64,000 bases of DNA from Gossypium raimondii (GCF_025698545.1 NC_068576.1:51432390-51496389), one strand, 5' to 3'; counted from the stretch's first letter, positions 10,301-21,958 are shown. Numbers and translations are program-made. Notes: generated from the sequence alone by a model not told the origin.

Positions 10301-13235
10301 TATCATTATCAGTATTTGCCTTGGTATTTTTCTACATGATACCCATCGCATTTGTGCAATCTCTTGCAAATTTAGAGGGTCTGGAAAGAGTTGCTCCCTT
10401 CCTTAGGCCAGTTATAGAACTGTAAGTTATCTTATCAATTCTTAGCATAGATGCAACAATAGTAATTTCCTATATGCATTTATATTTTTAGATGCTCTAA
10501 ACATTTTTTTATGAAAATTCATGCTTAGCTCTAGTGCTTACTTTTCATATTTATCTCTTCAGATCACTTACAAAAGGATAGTCTATGTCTTTTTATATAC
10601 TCTGCTGTATACAAAAAAATGGGCCAACGAGCTTTTGTTGGGCCCCATTTTTACGTTTTCAATTTTCGTGTTCTCTGCAACATAGAAGACTTTGGTGATA
10701 TTATCACCATTATAGCAACTTTCAAACTACTATTATCATTTAAGCAAAAAATGGAGTAGTATCTTGCAACTTTGTAAGTTCTTTCAGTATACTCAGAAAG
10801 TGATACTTGAAATTAATATGCAGGAAATTCATCAAATCTTTCTTGCAAGGTTTTCTTCCCGGCCTTGCTCTTAAGATCTTTTTGTATGTTCTTCCTACAA
10901 TTTTGATGATCATGTCAAAAATTGAGGGACATATAGCTATATCAACTCTTGAACGACGAGCATCAGCAAAGTACTATTATTTTATGTTGGTGAATGTGTT
11001 CTTGGGGAGTATAGTGACTGGAACAGCTTTTCAGCAGTTGCACTCGTTCCTTCACCAACCACCAACCCAGTAATTCTCCATTCAACTTTGGTGTTCTTTT
11101 TTGTTTAATTATTGTCTTACGATGTTTTATAGTTGTTCTAAATTGCTAATTTTTTTTCGGAAACCTGAGATCTCGAGGGTGTAGAGGAACAATAATTTAG
11201 CATGAATGTCTGCTAGTTTATTGTAAGAAGAGAGACCTACAAGTCTAGATCCCTTTGAATAAAACCTGACTACTATATTTAGCAATCTTAGATGGACTAA
11301 CATGACAGTGACCCTCAAAACAAGGCCTGACAGAAAGAAAACTATAAAGGGTTCCTTTTGAGCTTCAATTGTCGACGGTACCAAATAGGGTTAGTAAAAA
11401 GAGCCTCTCAAGATGCTGGGAATGTGTGCTTCTTGAGATGCTGCAATGGTGAACCTCAATATGCTAGGATGGGGCTGCCTAGTAAAGGGATAGAAATCTA
11501 TAACGTGATGCAGCCCTTGAGACCTTTAAAAATACCAACACAAGTGCAACTCATGTCTGATGTTAATTTAAAGTTGGTTCCACAAGAGGCCTAGAGCTTC
11601 TGGTGATGCAAACATTAGCGTAGCTATGAACAGTAGTGAACTGGGAAGATGGCAAAGAGTATTAGTCTTGGGATTTGTTCTTGCGAGTAGAGTAATAGTA
11701 TGTAAATTTAGCACACTGCAATATTAAGGCCGTGTAAGTCATCTTTCATCCACTTTTAACTTTTGCAAATTTTAGATGATGTTTAGTGCATGGCTTTGAA
11801 GATGTCTGATCATGTGATCTGATTATTCCACTCTACTGCAGGATCCCTAGGACCATAGGGGTGTCAATACCAATGAAGGCCACTTTCTTTATTACATATA
11901 TAATGGTTGATGGATGGGCTGGTATAGCTGGTGAAATTCTCCGACTAAAACCATTGGTTATTTTTCATCTCAAGAACATGTTTTTGGTGAAGACTGAAAG
12001 AGACAGAGAAATGGCCATGGACCCTGGCAGTGTGGACTATCCGGAAACTCTCCCAAGTCTCCAACTCTACTTCCTTTTGGGAATTGTATATGCTGTAGTT
12101 ACTCCCATTCTTCTTCCTTTTATACTAGTCTTCTTTGCCTTTGCCTACCTGGTTTACCGTCATCAGGTTAGTTTATGAACTATGCTTTTATGTTTATATG
12201 TGTTCTCTTTCTGCAAGGTCATCTGATAATTTATTCAGTTACTATAAGCCTACCATAAAATGTCTGCATTAGAAACTTAAAACTCAATAGGATGCTCATA
12301 GGTCATAACTAATAGAAACCTTCACTCTCAAGAGAGATAAGTCGATTAATGTGAAGATTCTTTTGCAAATTATGTTAGTTGTAGATCTTCTCTTGTTTTT
12401 AGAGTTCGTTAATCTTATTTTCCATTTGATCATATGCAGATAATTAATGTCTACAATCCCCAGTACGAGAGTGGTGCTGCATTCTGGCCACACGTGCACA
12501 GCCGCATAATAGCAAGCTTATTGATCTCTCAACTTCTATTGATGGGCCTGCTCAGTACAAAAGAGGCTGCTAATTCAACTCCCCTGCTTGTTATCTTACC
12601 AATATTGACATTATCCTTCCATAAGTATTGCAAGAGCCGCTTTGAACCTGCATTCAGAAAGCATCCACTGGAGGTAAGTTGAGTAGAGCAAATTGCTGAT
12701 TCTATTGCAATGACAGTTGTTGGTTTTTAGTGAGCAAGGTAGAGAGATTCCTTTTGCCTGCAATTATACTTTCATGGTCTTTAACTGGATGTGAATTTTA
12801 ATCTCATAAGATTTGAGAATTTTGTTTAAGTATGATGAAAGTTCTTTTTACCTTCTTTTGCAGGAAGCAATGGCAAAGGACTTATTGGATCGGACAACTG
12901 AACCTGATATAAACTTAAAAGCATTCTTAGCTGACGCTTACTTGCACCCAATTTTCCGATCTTTCGAGGAAGAGGAGTTGGTAGAGATCAGAGTTGATAA
13001 AGTTAGAGTTGATAGACACCAATCTTATGCCGACAATGCCCAAAGCAGAGATGATATCAGTTCCCCCTCCCCACCTCATCATGCATATCATCCAACCTCC
13101 CCTCCTCACCATAGCTATCATCAGCCCACCACCTCTCCACCCCAAGATATCTATCACCATGGCATTCCACCCCAATATGATTATAACCATTATGGCTATC
13201 ATTATGAAGCAGAGTCATGGACTTCAAGGGACTAA
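7364..13235 (+). CDS. CSC1/OSCA-type hyperosmolality-gated calcium-permeable channel
   Basis: Predicted 807-residue plasma-membrane channel of the CSC1-like (DUF221, RSN1/anoctamin-like) family, closest in memory to Arabidopsis At1g32090. Family members open on osmotic or mechanical stress and admit Ca2+. Eleven exons by frame and GT/AG: 7364-7677, 8833-8985, 9066-9201, 9425-9526, 9622-9741, 9870-9950, 10081-10421, 10824-11069, 11842-12166, 12440-12673, 12864-13235. The N-terminus MATLSDIGVSALINIL is the family's first membrane segment. FVNLDFKTY and LASQRRRAEQFT match the cytosolic linker. GFLPGLALKIF, IMVDGWAGIAGEILRLKPL and LPFILVFFAFAYLVYRHQ belong to the pore-region helices. The first ATG agrees with homologues and the length is within one residue of the remembered Arabidopsis protein. 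The C-terminal tail (about residues 752-798) is unusually rich in Pro, His and Tyr, with repeated SPPHHxYH. No break was seen. Confidence 0.93.
8703..8727 (+). repeat. (TTC)n microsatellite in intron 1 of the channel gene
   Basis: About eight tandem TTC units followed by a T run. A simple repeat with no coding role, likely length-variable. Confidence 0.9.
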
Positions 13236-14290
13236 AATGCTTAGAAAGAATCTTAACCAATTTGTCCAATCTCATAACTTACCACCAGTTACTAGTAGGC
13301 ATTGATGATGAGTTCTTTCCTTTCCTGTAATTATTATTATTTAGATGAAGTACATATGGTTCTATCAGTTTGAAGGCATTCTTATTAGAAATTATGTTGA
13401 AGTTCCAGCATGCTAAATCTGGTGTCTGCAAAAGAAGTGAGAGATGTTCCGAGTTTCGACCTGTTTGAAGATTTGAACTTCCCTTTGTTACTCGGTTGTA
13501 ATTGTTGATACTTTGGTTCAATGATTTTCTTTCCTCCTTTATTTGTAAATTATTGATTTGTCAATGTAAAATGACTTTAACATATATCCTTGGCGTAACA
13601 GCTCAATTTCTAGCAGGATCATTATTGTTTTAAGGGATAAGGATTCTTTAGTAAGTAAGGAATAAGAATTATTCAAAATTGATGTTAATTAAAGATTTGA
13701 ACATATTACATGCGGTTTAGTTGACTGATTGAATATCGTTTGGATTACCTTATAAAAAACAAGAAAAAGAGAGAGAGAGAGAGAGTAAAAACAGTGCCAG
13801 AAGCTTAAGTTTCTTAAAGTGGGTTGTGCTTCAATTCTTTTGCAATTTGATTTTTTTAAAGTGTAGTGTCAATTGGATTAATTACTAATTAAATTATTTC
13901 ATCATAAACAGATTAAGAAATGATTTAATCCAAACTAAAGCCAGCAAATTGACTCTACTAACTAAATTAAAATTCACTCATGACAACTGTACATGATGAA
14001 ATTACATAAGGGTTATAATTTTATGATTTTAATAATTTTAGATCTTAAAAGGCTTAACTGGTTTTTTTTTGTTTGTTACTAAAACTTTTTGATATTTTAG
14101 CCTTATTAATTTTAAATTTTTATTTTCTTTTAATAAAAAAGTAGGGTCAACTGTATATTTAAAACACCAAAACAAGTATTTAACCCCACAATTTTAAGAA
14201 ATGAGCTATTTTTCTTGCCCATCTAATGTAGAAGAACTAACTTATTCATTTTTCAATAAAAATAACTAAAAAACAATTTAAGATATAATA
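13236..14290 (+). other. 3' region of the channel gene and intergenic DNA
   Basis: The stretch after the channel stop is AT-rich and without a supported gene; the first few hundred bases presumably hold the 3' UTR. A GA microsatellite lies at 13769-13785. Confidence 0.4.
13769..13785 (+). repeat. (GA)n run
   Basis: Uninterrupted GA dinucleotides within a purine-rich tract. GA repeats are the known binding sequence of BPC proteins, and a BPC gene begins about 2.5 kb downstream, but the distance makes a functional link speculative. Confidence 0.7.
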
Positions 14291-14312
14291 CAGAGATTTT
14301 GTGGTATTTTTA

Positions 14313-14529
14313 CAGCATAAATCCTAATGCAGTACAAGAGACCGCAAGACATTTCATGAATCCTAATCTCCCTTACAGCGTCCCAAAATGTCCGACTTAC
14401 AACCTGTTCTTCGCCTGGAAGAATGATCCTATGGGCTTTGGCTTTCCCTTTCAATTAGAAAACTTTGCAGGGCAGTATCCGGCACATTTTTCGTGCCCCT
14501 TGCAGCATCTGGACAAAACCAGCAGATAG
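14313..14529 (+). other. Unidentified coding-like open stretch
   Basis: An open frame with protein-like composition (for example YNLFFAWKNDPMGFGFPF) ends in TAG at 14527-14529. It has no ATG at its start, but an acceptor-like TTTTTACAG sits just before 14313, so it could be one exon of a split or dying gene. I do not recognise the family and see no partner exon nearby. It may also be chance. Confidence 0.2.
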
Positions 14530-15250
14530 TTTCATGTAGTAAGATAGGCACTTCTTGCAGCAAAAAGGTATAATGGTTTCATCAATTTATTTTGTAGCCA
14601 GAAAGACAAAAGAATCATTGCACTGCTGTAGGGGAAGACAAGCTTACGGCAGTGGAACCATCACTGTTGGACTACTGAATCTGATATTTCATTGTTGAGG
14701 AGTCTTGTACGCAGAGTACTGCCCAACACTTCAACTTGTGTTTTTGGAGGATTCTTTGAAGTGGGCTCATTTAGCAGCTCATTTCAATTTAACTTTTACT
14801 TATTTTATAAGAAAGACTCATTTAGCAGCTCAATAACTAATATTCGTGGCTGATCATAGCAGCCAATTTCTTCTCATGTCACTCCCTAATTTGTGTATAT
14901 TTAATATACTTGGAACAAGGGATGAGTTCGGTAGTTTTTGTTGGTTTATAAGGACAAGGAAATAATAATAGTATGCTTTTTCTTAGAGAAATAATAATTT
15001 GGACTTTCATAACATGTTAATATAAATTACAAAAAGAAAAGAAGATTACATTATGAGACAAATGTACTAAGATTATGCCACATGGAACATATATCTATGC
15101 TGGTGGGAACATCCTATCCTACTCCCTTGTGCATTTATGCTAATGCTAGCAGTAATGTAAGAGTTTTTCGAGGGAAATTAAACTCTTGGGTAGGGCAATA
15201 AATAAAAACGAATATTTTATCAATTTTTTAGGCAAAGATAGAAAAGATAG
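14530..15250. other. Intergenic region
   Basis: No gene or clear repeat recognised. A short phrase around CATTTAGCAGCTCA occurs twice at 14767-14832. The 3' part may contain the promoter of the BPC gene. Confidence 0.35.
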
Positions 15251-16304
15251 TAAGTTCAGTTACAATGCTTTTGGTGCTCACTGTCGCTGCTCAGACAGAC
15301 TGAGAAACCACTAAACCATACAACTGGAAACTTTCTTTTGGAGATGGCAAATCACTCTGTTCTTTGCCCTTAGATTTTTCAGCCAGAAACTTGCCTAGAC
15401 CTACCCTCCACTAGATCTTACCAAGCTTGTAAGTTCCTTTTAATACTATATTAATATTTTTTTCCAGCTTTTAGTGCTTAATATCTTCATTCCTTGATGG
15501 TTTCTTACCTTATGGTCGCTAGTTGTAAAAAGTTCTCTCTTTTTTCCCCCCTAAACCTGAAGTCTTTTGCCTTTGATTTTTCAGGCTGAGATATGGGTTT
15601 ATGCGGTTTGTTATTAGGTGGTTTTTATCTTCTATGGTTGCTTTGATGCTTTCCCTCAAATGGGTTTTTGTTAGTAGATCAGGGTTTCGGGTTGTTTCAT
15701 CTCAATGGGTCAGGCTTTTGCCTTTTATTTGTTTGTTTTGAGATGAGGTTTGTGTGGAATGTTCCTGTTCCAGGTAGCCATTTACTTCGGTTGAGATAGC
15801 TTTATCCCCATGTAGTCTGCTATGGTTTTTTATTCTTCAGTTTCTTGGAATTTGGAGTGAGTTCCTCATCTCTCTAATATCTTTTGTTCCTTCTCTTGAA
15901 AGTAAATTTTCTGTCATGCAATCTGTTTAGCAGCGTTTGCATCTAATTTCTCCCGCATTTATTCATATCTTTAGAACTTTTCACTTTCTTTTTTAAAAGA
16001 TGTATATGTTTATGCATGCAAGTTCTCAATTTTTGTTGTGTAGCAAAGAGCTTGTGGTCAGTATATGGCATTGCTAGGGTGATGTTTTTGTTCTGCGCCT
16101 ACGCATCCGGCATTGTCGATCAAGGGGAAAGCGGAAGTAGATAATAGATCATTGAATGATATATAAGACTTAAGCGGGGCTGTGATTTTTGTTTCTTGAA
16201 TGCTTAAAAACCATTTATTGTCCTGAGATAATTCTAGAAAATTCTCAAGGGCCTATTGGAATTTTGTTTTCGTTAATGTTTTGCTGCAGGCTCAAGTAAT
16301 AGCT
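15251..16304 (+). promoter_or_regulatory. Probable 5' leader and leader intron of the BPC gene
   Basis: The BPC start codon at 16305 is preceded by a clean acceptor, TTTTGCTGCAG, ending at 16289, and the frame upstream of it lacks an ATG. A donor-like GTAAGTTCC at 15430 could begin the leader intron of about 860 bp. Leader introns are common in plant transcription-factor genes. The donor is a best guess and the leader exon boundary is not proven. Confidence 0.45.
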
Positions 16305-17009
16305 ATGAAGATGAGGTCTTACTCCGATAAGAACGTGATGCCTGAAACTGAAATAGGATCAACCGGTTCACCTTTTTCTTGGCTTTATCATTACAACCCC
16401 ACATCCAAACCTGGCTTTAGTTCTCTGCAACGAACTGGAATACACCATGAACCTGGTCTTGTTGTTTCTCCCATTCGTACCATTGCTGCCACAACTGAAT
16501 CAGGGAACAACAATGATTTGGGGACTAAAACTACAAAGGTGGGGAAACAGAAGTCTTCTGTGAAGGGTTCTAATCAAATAGCTCCCAAGGTTCTGGGACC
16601 AAAGCAGCCCATGAAGAAACCCTCCCTTCCTAAGAAGGGAAAGGGACCAAGCATTCCGGAAACTAAACGCGAGAAGAAAAATCCCAACATCAATCTTGAT
16701 GGAACGAAGTTTGATTTCTCTGGGGTGCCTTCCCCCATTTGCTCTTGTACAGGTGTTGCAAGAGTGTGCTACAAGTGGGGTGCCAGTGGTTGGCAATCCT
16801 CATGTTGTACCATCAATATATCAGAATGTCCACTTCCCATGAGTCCCACCAGGCCTGGTGCTCGTGTGGCTGGGAGAAAAATGAGCAATGGAGCATATTT
16901 CAAACTTCTTCTGAGACTTGCAGCTGAAGGTTATGATCTTTCTCATCCTGTTGACTTGAAAGACCACTGGGCTAGGCATGGTACAAACAAGTTCGTTACA
17001 ATCAAATAG
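16305..17009 (+). CDS. BPC: BBR/BPC GAGA-motif-binding transcription factor
   Basis: A 234-residue nuclear protein of the plant BASIC PENTACYSTEINE family, which binds GA/CT repeats and recruits chromatin regulators. The C-terminal DNA-binding domain (about 139-234) contains the five defining cysteines at about 146, 148, 155, 167 and 168, in the context CSCTGVARVCYKWG then WQSSCC. The near-invariant ending WARHGTNKFVTI is present. Before it lies a basic Lys-rich stretch (about 95-127) likely to act as nuclear localisation signal. The N-terminus is short and lacks an obvious coiled coil, which resembles class I members, perhaps BPC7. I start at ATG 16305, just after a splice acceptor; a second ATG follows two codons later. 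An extra cysteine (about 175) lies just after the pentacysteine group. The coding part is a single exon and intact. Confidence 0.93.
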   Translation: MKMRSYSDKNVMPETEIGSTGSPFSWLYHYNPTSKPGFSSLQRTGIHHEPGLVVSPIRTIAATTESGNNNDLGTKTTKVGKQKSSVKGSNQIAPKVLGPKQPMKKPSLPKKGKGPSIPETKREKKNPNINLDGTKFDFSGVPSPICSCTGVARVCYKWGASGWQSSCCTINISECPLPMSPTRPGARVAGRKMSNGAYFKLLLRLAAEGYDLSHPVDLKDHWARHGTNKFVTIK

Positions 17010-18046
17010 AGATGCAGATGGCTGGGAGCTGAGCATAATATCAGTAGTTTCAAATATTTAGTACCCTGCTTTCTAGTTTGAATGTAATTTACTGTTATAC
17101 CCTAGAGATGATCCGACAACTCGGATTGTAAATACTGTCTCTCTTGACTTTGGCTAAAACTTAGAAGGGTATGCTGTTACTTTGCGTTTGGAAGCCTGAT
17201 GTTGTTAAAACAAATTTCATGCTATTTGCTTCGATACTGTTTGCTTCTCTGCAGAAAGTTTAGATAGCAAAGGCGGTTGTAGATATAGAAAGTTGATTTC
17301 TGCGCACTAATTTTTCATACTGTTCTTGGTATTAACATATGTAGTTGCTCTCCATTTCGAAGTCTAGCTGATCAGGATAAAAGCTCCTAAATTTTCTTCC
17401 TCTTTTTTCAACCTTCTTGGTAAATGTAACAATTTGAATCCATCTGCCATACTTTTATGTTTATCATCGTTTCCACATGGCAAGTTTAAAGGATTTAAAG
17501 CCTTGTTACTCCATTTCCAAGTGACGACTTGCCAGAAGATTGAGGATGCTTCAGTTTGTATATCTGACATCAGATCATAGAAGATTACCATGCTATAAGT
17601 TCTATCAGGTTCTACTTTTTGGCTTATTGAATTAATTATAAAAAAGGTTAAACTAAATTCAAGGAAAACGTCACATTATGGCCACGCTTCCATAGCCAAA
17701 TCCTCTTTATTTGGAGTAAAAAAACCAAAGATCATGACATCATAAATGGTTACAACTTACAAGAAGAAGCAGCAATATGGGGAAATAGAAGTGGAGAGAT
17801 GATGTCGAAAGGCTTTGTCTTATATGAACTTCTCAAAGTTGAAATTGAACTCTGATTTTGTTTCTCTATATTACATATCTCCACTGAATTACGAACATAA
17901 AATAAATGCATAGGATCATACTCGATTCTTATGAAAGCAACAACAGCCTAACACTCAAATAAACCTTTGATAGAGGAAAGCTGGAAAGAGGATAATTTGT
18001 TATGGACCCAAGGTCTAGTCCAATGTATGAAGAAACTCTAATAGTC
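17010..18046. other. Convergent intergenic region between BPC and phosphoribulokinase
   Basis: Both neighbours end towards this stretch, so it should hold both 3' UTRs. The frame at 17364-17591 on the minus strand has no recognisable product. No other feature seen. Confidence 0.4.
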
Positions 18047-20105
18047 TTAGGCTTTTGTTGCTTCTAGTGGAGCTGCAGTTTTGCTGGAAGTAATTTGCTC
18101 ATAGAGATCTCTTATCTTCAACCCGACAATGGTTTGGAAGAGGCCAGTTCCGTTGTTACTTCCAGGGAAATCCGCATGCTTCAACATTTGCTGGGTGACT
18201 TCTCCATAGAACTTGGTGGAGATGTTGCTCAAATGGCTTTCAACATAAATAAGTTCATCTAGTCTATCAAATTGGCCGTCCATCTCCAGAATAGAAACCT
18301 AAAGACAAGCAATGATACCATCAAATTCTGTTGAGAAATGGCTAGCTAAGCTAGAATATGGAGAAAGGAATGCAACATACCTCGTTGCTAAAGTAAGTGT
18401 CAGGGCCATAGTGGAATTTGATGCCAGGGTAAGAGCAAGTGAGCTTCCTTCCGCATGGTATCCATGAGATGGTTGAGCCTTCATCAAACAGGTAAACAGG
18501 ACTGAAATGCTTAACCCCTTCTTTCATTATCAACCTAACTCTCAAAACCTTCCCTTCATTGTCGTCTGGAATGAGCTGAGTTGGCAGCACTTCGATTACT
18601 GCATCAGCATATTTCTTTTGGGGATCTGCACCCAACAAATAGACAAATAATGATCAATGTCAGTCTACAGCAGCTCAAGCAGCTGGGGCTGGGGCATTGA
18701 CACGGTACTGTGTATATATATAGTGTTTTTACCAATATAGGCATCGAAATCGGGTTTCCTGGCTTCAATACTAGCTTTAATGCTTTCAAGGCTGTGCCCT
18801 CTCTCAGCCATGTCCCTCTGCAACGTTTTCAACAAAGTCAGATCATGCTAGTAAACAAAAGCCAGGCATTGAATTTGCAGAACATTTTTTGCCATTAGCG
18901 TACAAAGTTTATCACCTGAATTTTCCATGCAAATTTGACCTCATTGCTGATGTCCAAATAGATGCTGAAGTCCAACAGATCCCTCACACGCTCATCGAAC
19001 CTATATATTAGGACAAAACCACTCTTTCAGTAGGTATTTCGAATAAAGATTTGTAGTAAAAGTGATAAAGAAAACTATTAAAATATACCGGAAATTAAAA
19101 AAAAAATTAGACTCGTAATAATGCAACATTCTGTAAACCAGTAACAGTCAGAGAAATTCAATAAAAATAGACGGTAGGGGCCAAAAACTTTTGCAATGAA
19201 GTTAAAACCAATAACTATAGTGGGCCAAGTTTTCATTCAGAATAAGCCCAAGTGGCTCAGAACAGCAACAGAACATTTCATGATCCCAAAACTTCTCAGT
19301 CAATCGATTTTAATCAAAGATTAATGTTTAAATTGACCAAAATTGAATTAATTCGGGTTTATAAACAGAGTACGAGGAAAGTTATGTTTCTAGATATTAA
19401 CAAAATCAGTTTTATGGAATCTTCTGCTTTTCATCAAAACAGCCCAAAATATGCAGGTAAGATAGTTCCAAAATTTTATGAACAGATGTCTGGCTGAGAA
19501 ACTGAGAAAGAAATAAATGGGGTACTCTTTTTTTTAACTTACATAGGGTGTAGTCCTTCGATGACAAGGATCTTAGGAGGCTTGATGAGCTCAGGAGGAT
19601 CTAAGAGACCAGTAACATGGTTGTAGATAGGCTTGTCGACAGCAACACCGCTCTTGATAGCCTTAACTTGCTCATACATGAGGTCAAAGTCGTTAGCTCT
19701 TGGGTCAAGTGCTGTCACCCCCTTCTCTTTCCTTCCAGTTCTGTCGAGTGAATGGTAATCATCTAAGCATATCACAGTGGTCATATCGCTAATGAGCGTG
19801 TTTGAATCAGGATTGCCTCCCTTCGGTGGCTCGGCTGCACCACCAAACACACTTGTTAGCCTCCTCATGAAGGTACTCTTCCCACATCCTGAGTCTGCGG
19901 CCAAACCAATCACAACAGTTTGTGAATCACCGGCCGAGCATGTTATCACGCATGGGCCGCTGCTGCTGCCGCTGCCACCTCTCTTGCTGCTTCTCCTATA
20001 GAAAACTACTTGCTTTTGGTGAAAACCTAAATGGGTTTTCGCTGGTGTGGAGATTGAACACGTTGAATTGAGGGACTGGGTGGTGTATGCTGAGCAAACT
20101 GCCAT
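18047..20105 (-). CDS. PRK: Phosphoribulokinase, chloroplast precursor
   Basis: Calvin-cycle enzyme converting ribulose 5-phosphate and ATP to ribulose 1,5-bisphosphate in the stroma; 409 residues predicted. Exons on the minus strand: 19543-20105, 18916-19000, 18733-18817, 18381-18625, 18047-18298, all with GT/AG and frame continuity. Residues 1 to about 55 are Ser/Thr-rich and basic, a transit peptide. The P-loop is ADSGCGKSTF (about 70-79). The thioredoxin-regulated cysteines are Cys74 in the P-loop and Cys113 in VICLDDYHS, 39 apart as in the spinach enzyme. The second redox pair appears as CGRKLTC in exon 4. DRTGRKEKGVTALDPRAND and EGLHPMFDERVRD are family hallmarks. Light regulation is expected through thioredoxin and CP12, and the upstream G-box fits light control of transcription. 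The gene appears intact. Confidence 0.97.
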
Positions 20106-20604
20106 TGCTTCAGCTCTTTTAGGCTCACCTTGTTTATCTTTCAGCTCGGGAAAGGGAATTTAGAGAACTTTTTAGACAGGGAGAGAATGTTAAAATGGTG
20201 CTTACATGGGCAATAAAAAGACCACTTAAAAATGAGTTTGTCCTCTTTGTCTCCTTTAGATTTCCAAGGAAAAATATGGAACACAAATAAGAAGAAAAGG
20301 TTGAAGAAAACAGATGGCAGTGACTGCTGAGTGCTTTAGTGATGGAAAAGCTGAGGTGTCTTTTGTTTGTGATTTCCATTGACTGCCCCTAGTTTTGGAC
20401 AAGTTTGAAGGTGATAATAAGGCGCGAAGGAAAGGGACATGAACGGCTTTGACTCATTTGACGTGGGTAGACAGTCATTTCACAAATTTCATTTTCCTTG
20501 GCAAAAGTAAAACTGTTGTAGATATTTTTAGCTACGAAAAAAGATTGTTGATGAGATGAGATGAGGGGCATGGGGGAAGCTTGGTGGTTATTGGTTTCAG
20601 TTCG
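20106..20604 (-). promoter_or_regulatory. Upstream region of phosphoribulokinase, proximal
   Basis: Leader and proximal promoter by position. No TATA box could be assigned confidently. Open frames here have no family resemblance. Confidence 0.4.
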
Positions 20605-20627
20605 GATAATGTGATGCCACGTGGCAT
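20605..20627 (-). promoter_or_regulatory. G-box palindrome with adjacent I-box-like motif
   Basis: Positions 20614-20627 form a perfect 14-bp palindrome, ATGCCACGTGGCAT, centred on the G-box CACGTG (20618-20623). A GATAA I-box core lies beside it at 20605-20609. It is about 510 bp upstream of the PRK start codon. G-box plus I-box pairs are the established light-responsive unit of plant photosynthesis genes such as rbcS; bZIP or bHLH factors would bind. The function here is inferred. Confidence 0.6.
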
Positions 20628-21689
20628 GAAAAGGGTGGCTGGTAAAAGACGAGGGGTTTGGGGTGTAGAGTGGTGGAGGTTACATGGTGACTGTGCACCA
20701 TGCAATGCATTAGCCATTCCCAAATTCATTCTTTGGACGGTTCCTGTGTGAGGTGTGGGACACCTACTGTATTATATTTCTCAAAGTATAAGTGTTAACA
20801 AAGCCTACGGTTTGCAAATGCTTGTTTTGTGGTACCATGGTTTTTTTTTTTTTTAAATTCCAGCTGCATATGAATATTCTATGCAAAAATAGCAACTTTG
20901 TCGGCCTTCATACCAAAATCACTAGAAATGAATGGAGATCTCTTTCGTTGATGATTTTTTTTTTAATAATGTGACTACTATGACTTCATGAAAAGATGAA
21001 TCTTTATAAATAAATTAAATCTAATTTAAATATTTATATTATTAATCCTAACATTTAGATTAAAAAAAATTTAGGAAAATGTAATTTGGATTTTGATTCT
21101 CTTGCTGTTTTCTAATTCAATTCAAATTTTCAAGGTTTCATGTCATTTTTATTAGGGTTGTGTGATTCGGATCCCGTCACTTGTTAAAAAAACAAAATAG
21201 AGAAGTAAAATAAGGAGATTTGTAGGGACGAAGTTGAATCTATATAGAATTACAATTCTTCTAAATATTGATTAGGGTTTAGAAATTAGGATTTAGGGTT
21301 TTTCACGATAAAAAATTTTTCACGTAAAATTTATGTGTTATTTTTTTCTTATTGTTTTACGATCATTCTACTACCATTATCGATATTTATTATAACATTC
21401 TCCATTAGTTTTTAACCTATTTTCATTTGATTCGACTTCTCTCATCCATCTGGTTCATTTGCTTCAAAATTATGCTTGATTTCACCCTAATAAGGAGGTC
21501 AGGAGCTCCTAAGCACAAAATCATACAATATGGTTTCTGAGTTGGATTTTACTCTAATTTCAAAGATCAAGAGGGTTGAGCTTGTTGATAACTTACATTC
21601 CAAAGAAAATGCGACTTTCATCTGGTACGAATTGGAGATCGCTCTTCATTTCCTATTCTATAACAACACTGAGACTTTCTAATTCTAGG
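20628..21689. other. Intergenic region with possible LTR debris
   Basis: No gene recognised. The part around 21170-21410 (phrases such as TTTTTCACGTAAAATTTATGTG and ATAACATTCTCCATTAG) vaguely resembles a decayed copia-type LTR and the start of its interior, but no partner LTR is visible. Confidence 0.3.
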
Positions 21690-21958
21690 GCACTCAATGA
21701 AGGCTTTATTAGTTTACTTAGAAGAGCCAAGGGAGTGAAACAAGAGGGTTCATTGTACCCTTATCTCTTTGCGATTTGCCTTAATGTAGTTTCAGTATGT
21801 TGTAGCCAACCATGATGTTTTCTAATTTCATGTTTTATGCTTTGTTGATGATCTCTTAATCTTCACCAAAGGAACATTGCACTTGGTTGCAACAATTAAG
21901 ACTGTAACAGGGCCTAAATACAAAACTGCTACTACTTGGTAACAAGTTAGAAATAGAT
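21690..21958 (+). pseudogene. LINE (non-LTR) reverse transcriptase fragment
   Basis: One frame carries KGVKQEGSLYPYLFAICLNV, resembling the plant L1-type RT block RGVRQGDPLSPYLF. It stops at about 21815. Another frame just downstream carries FVDDLLIFTKG (FVDD at 21841-21852), the equivalent of the FADD catalytic motif, and runs to a stop at 21958. The two blocks are in the right order, but a frame change and stops separate them. No ORF1, endonuclease or poly(A) tail was found, so this is a small dead fragment. Confidence 0.7.

Noticed and set aside
11127-11594. Two short frames in intron 8 of the channel gene
   Set aside because: They lie wholly within an intron whose flanking exons join in frame and match the family; no domain recognised.
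12927-13202. Met/Gly-rich minus-strand frame opposite the last channel exon
   Set aside because: A shadow of the Pro/His-rich tail coding sequence; the plus-strand frame continues the channel protein across a good splice junction.
16500-16796. 98-codon minus-strand frame inside the BPC coding sequence
   Set aside because: Antisense shadow of a well-supported gene.
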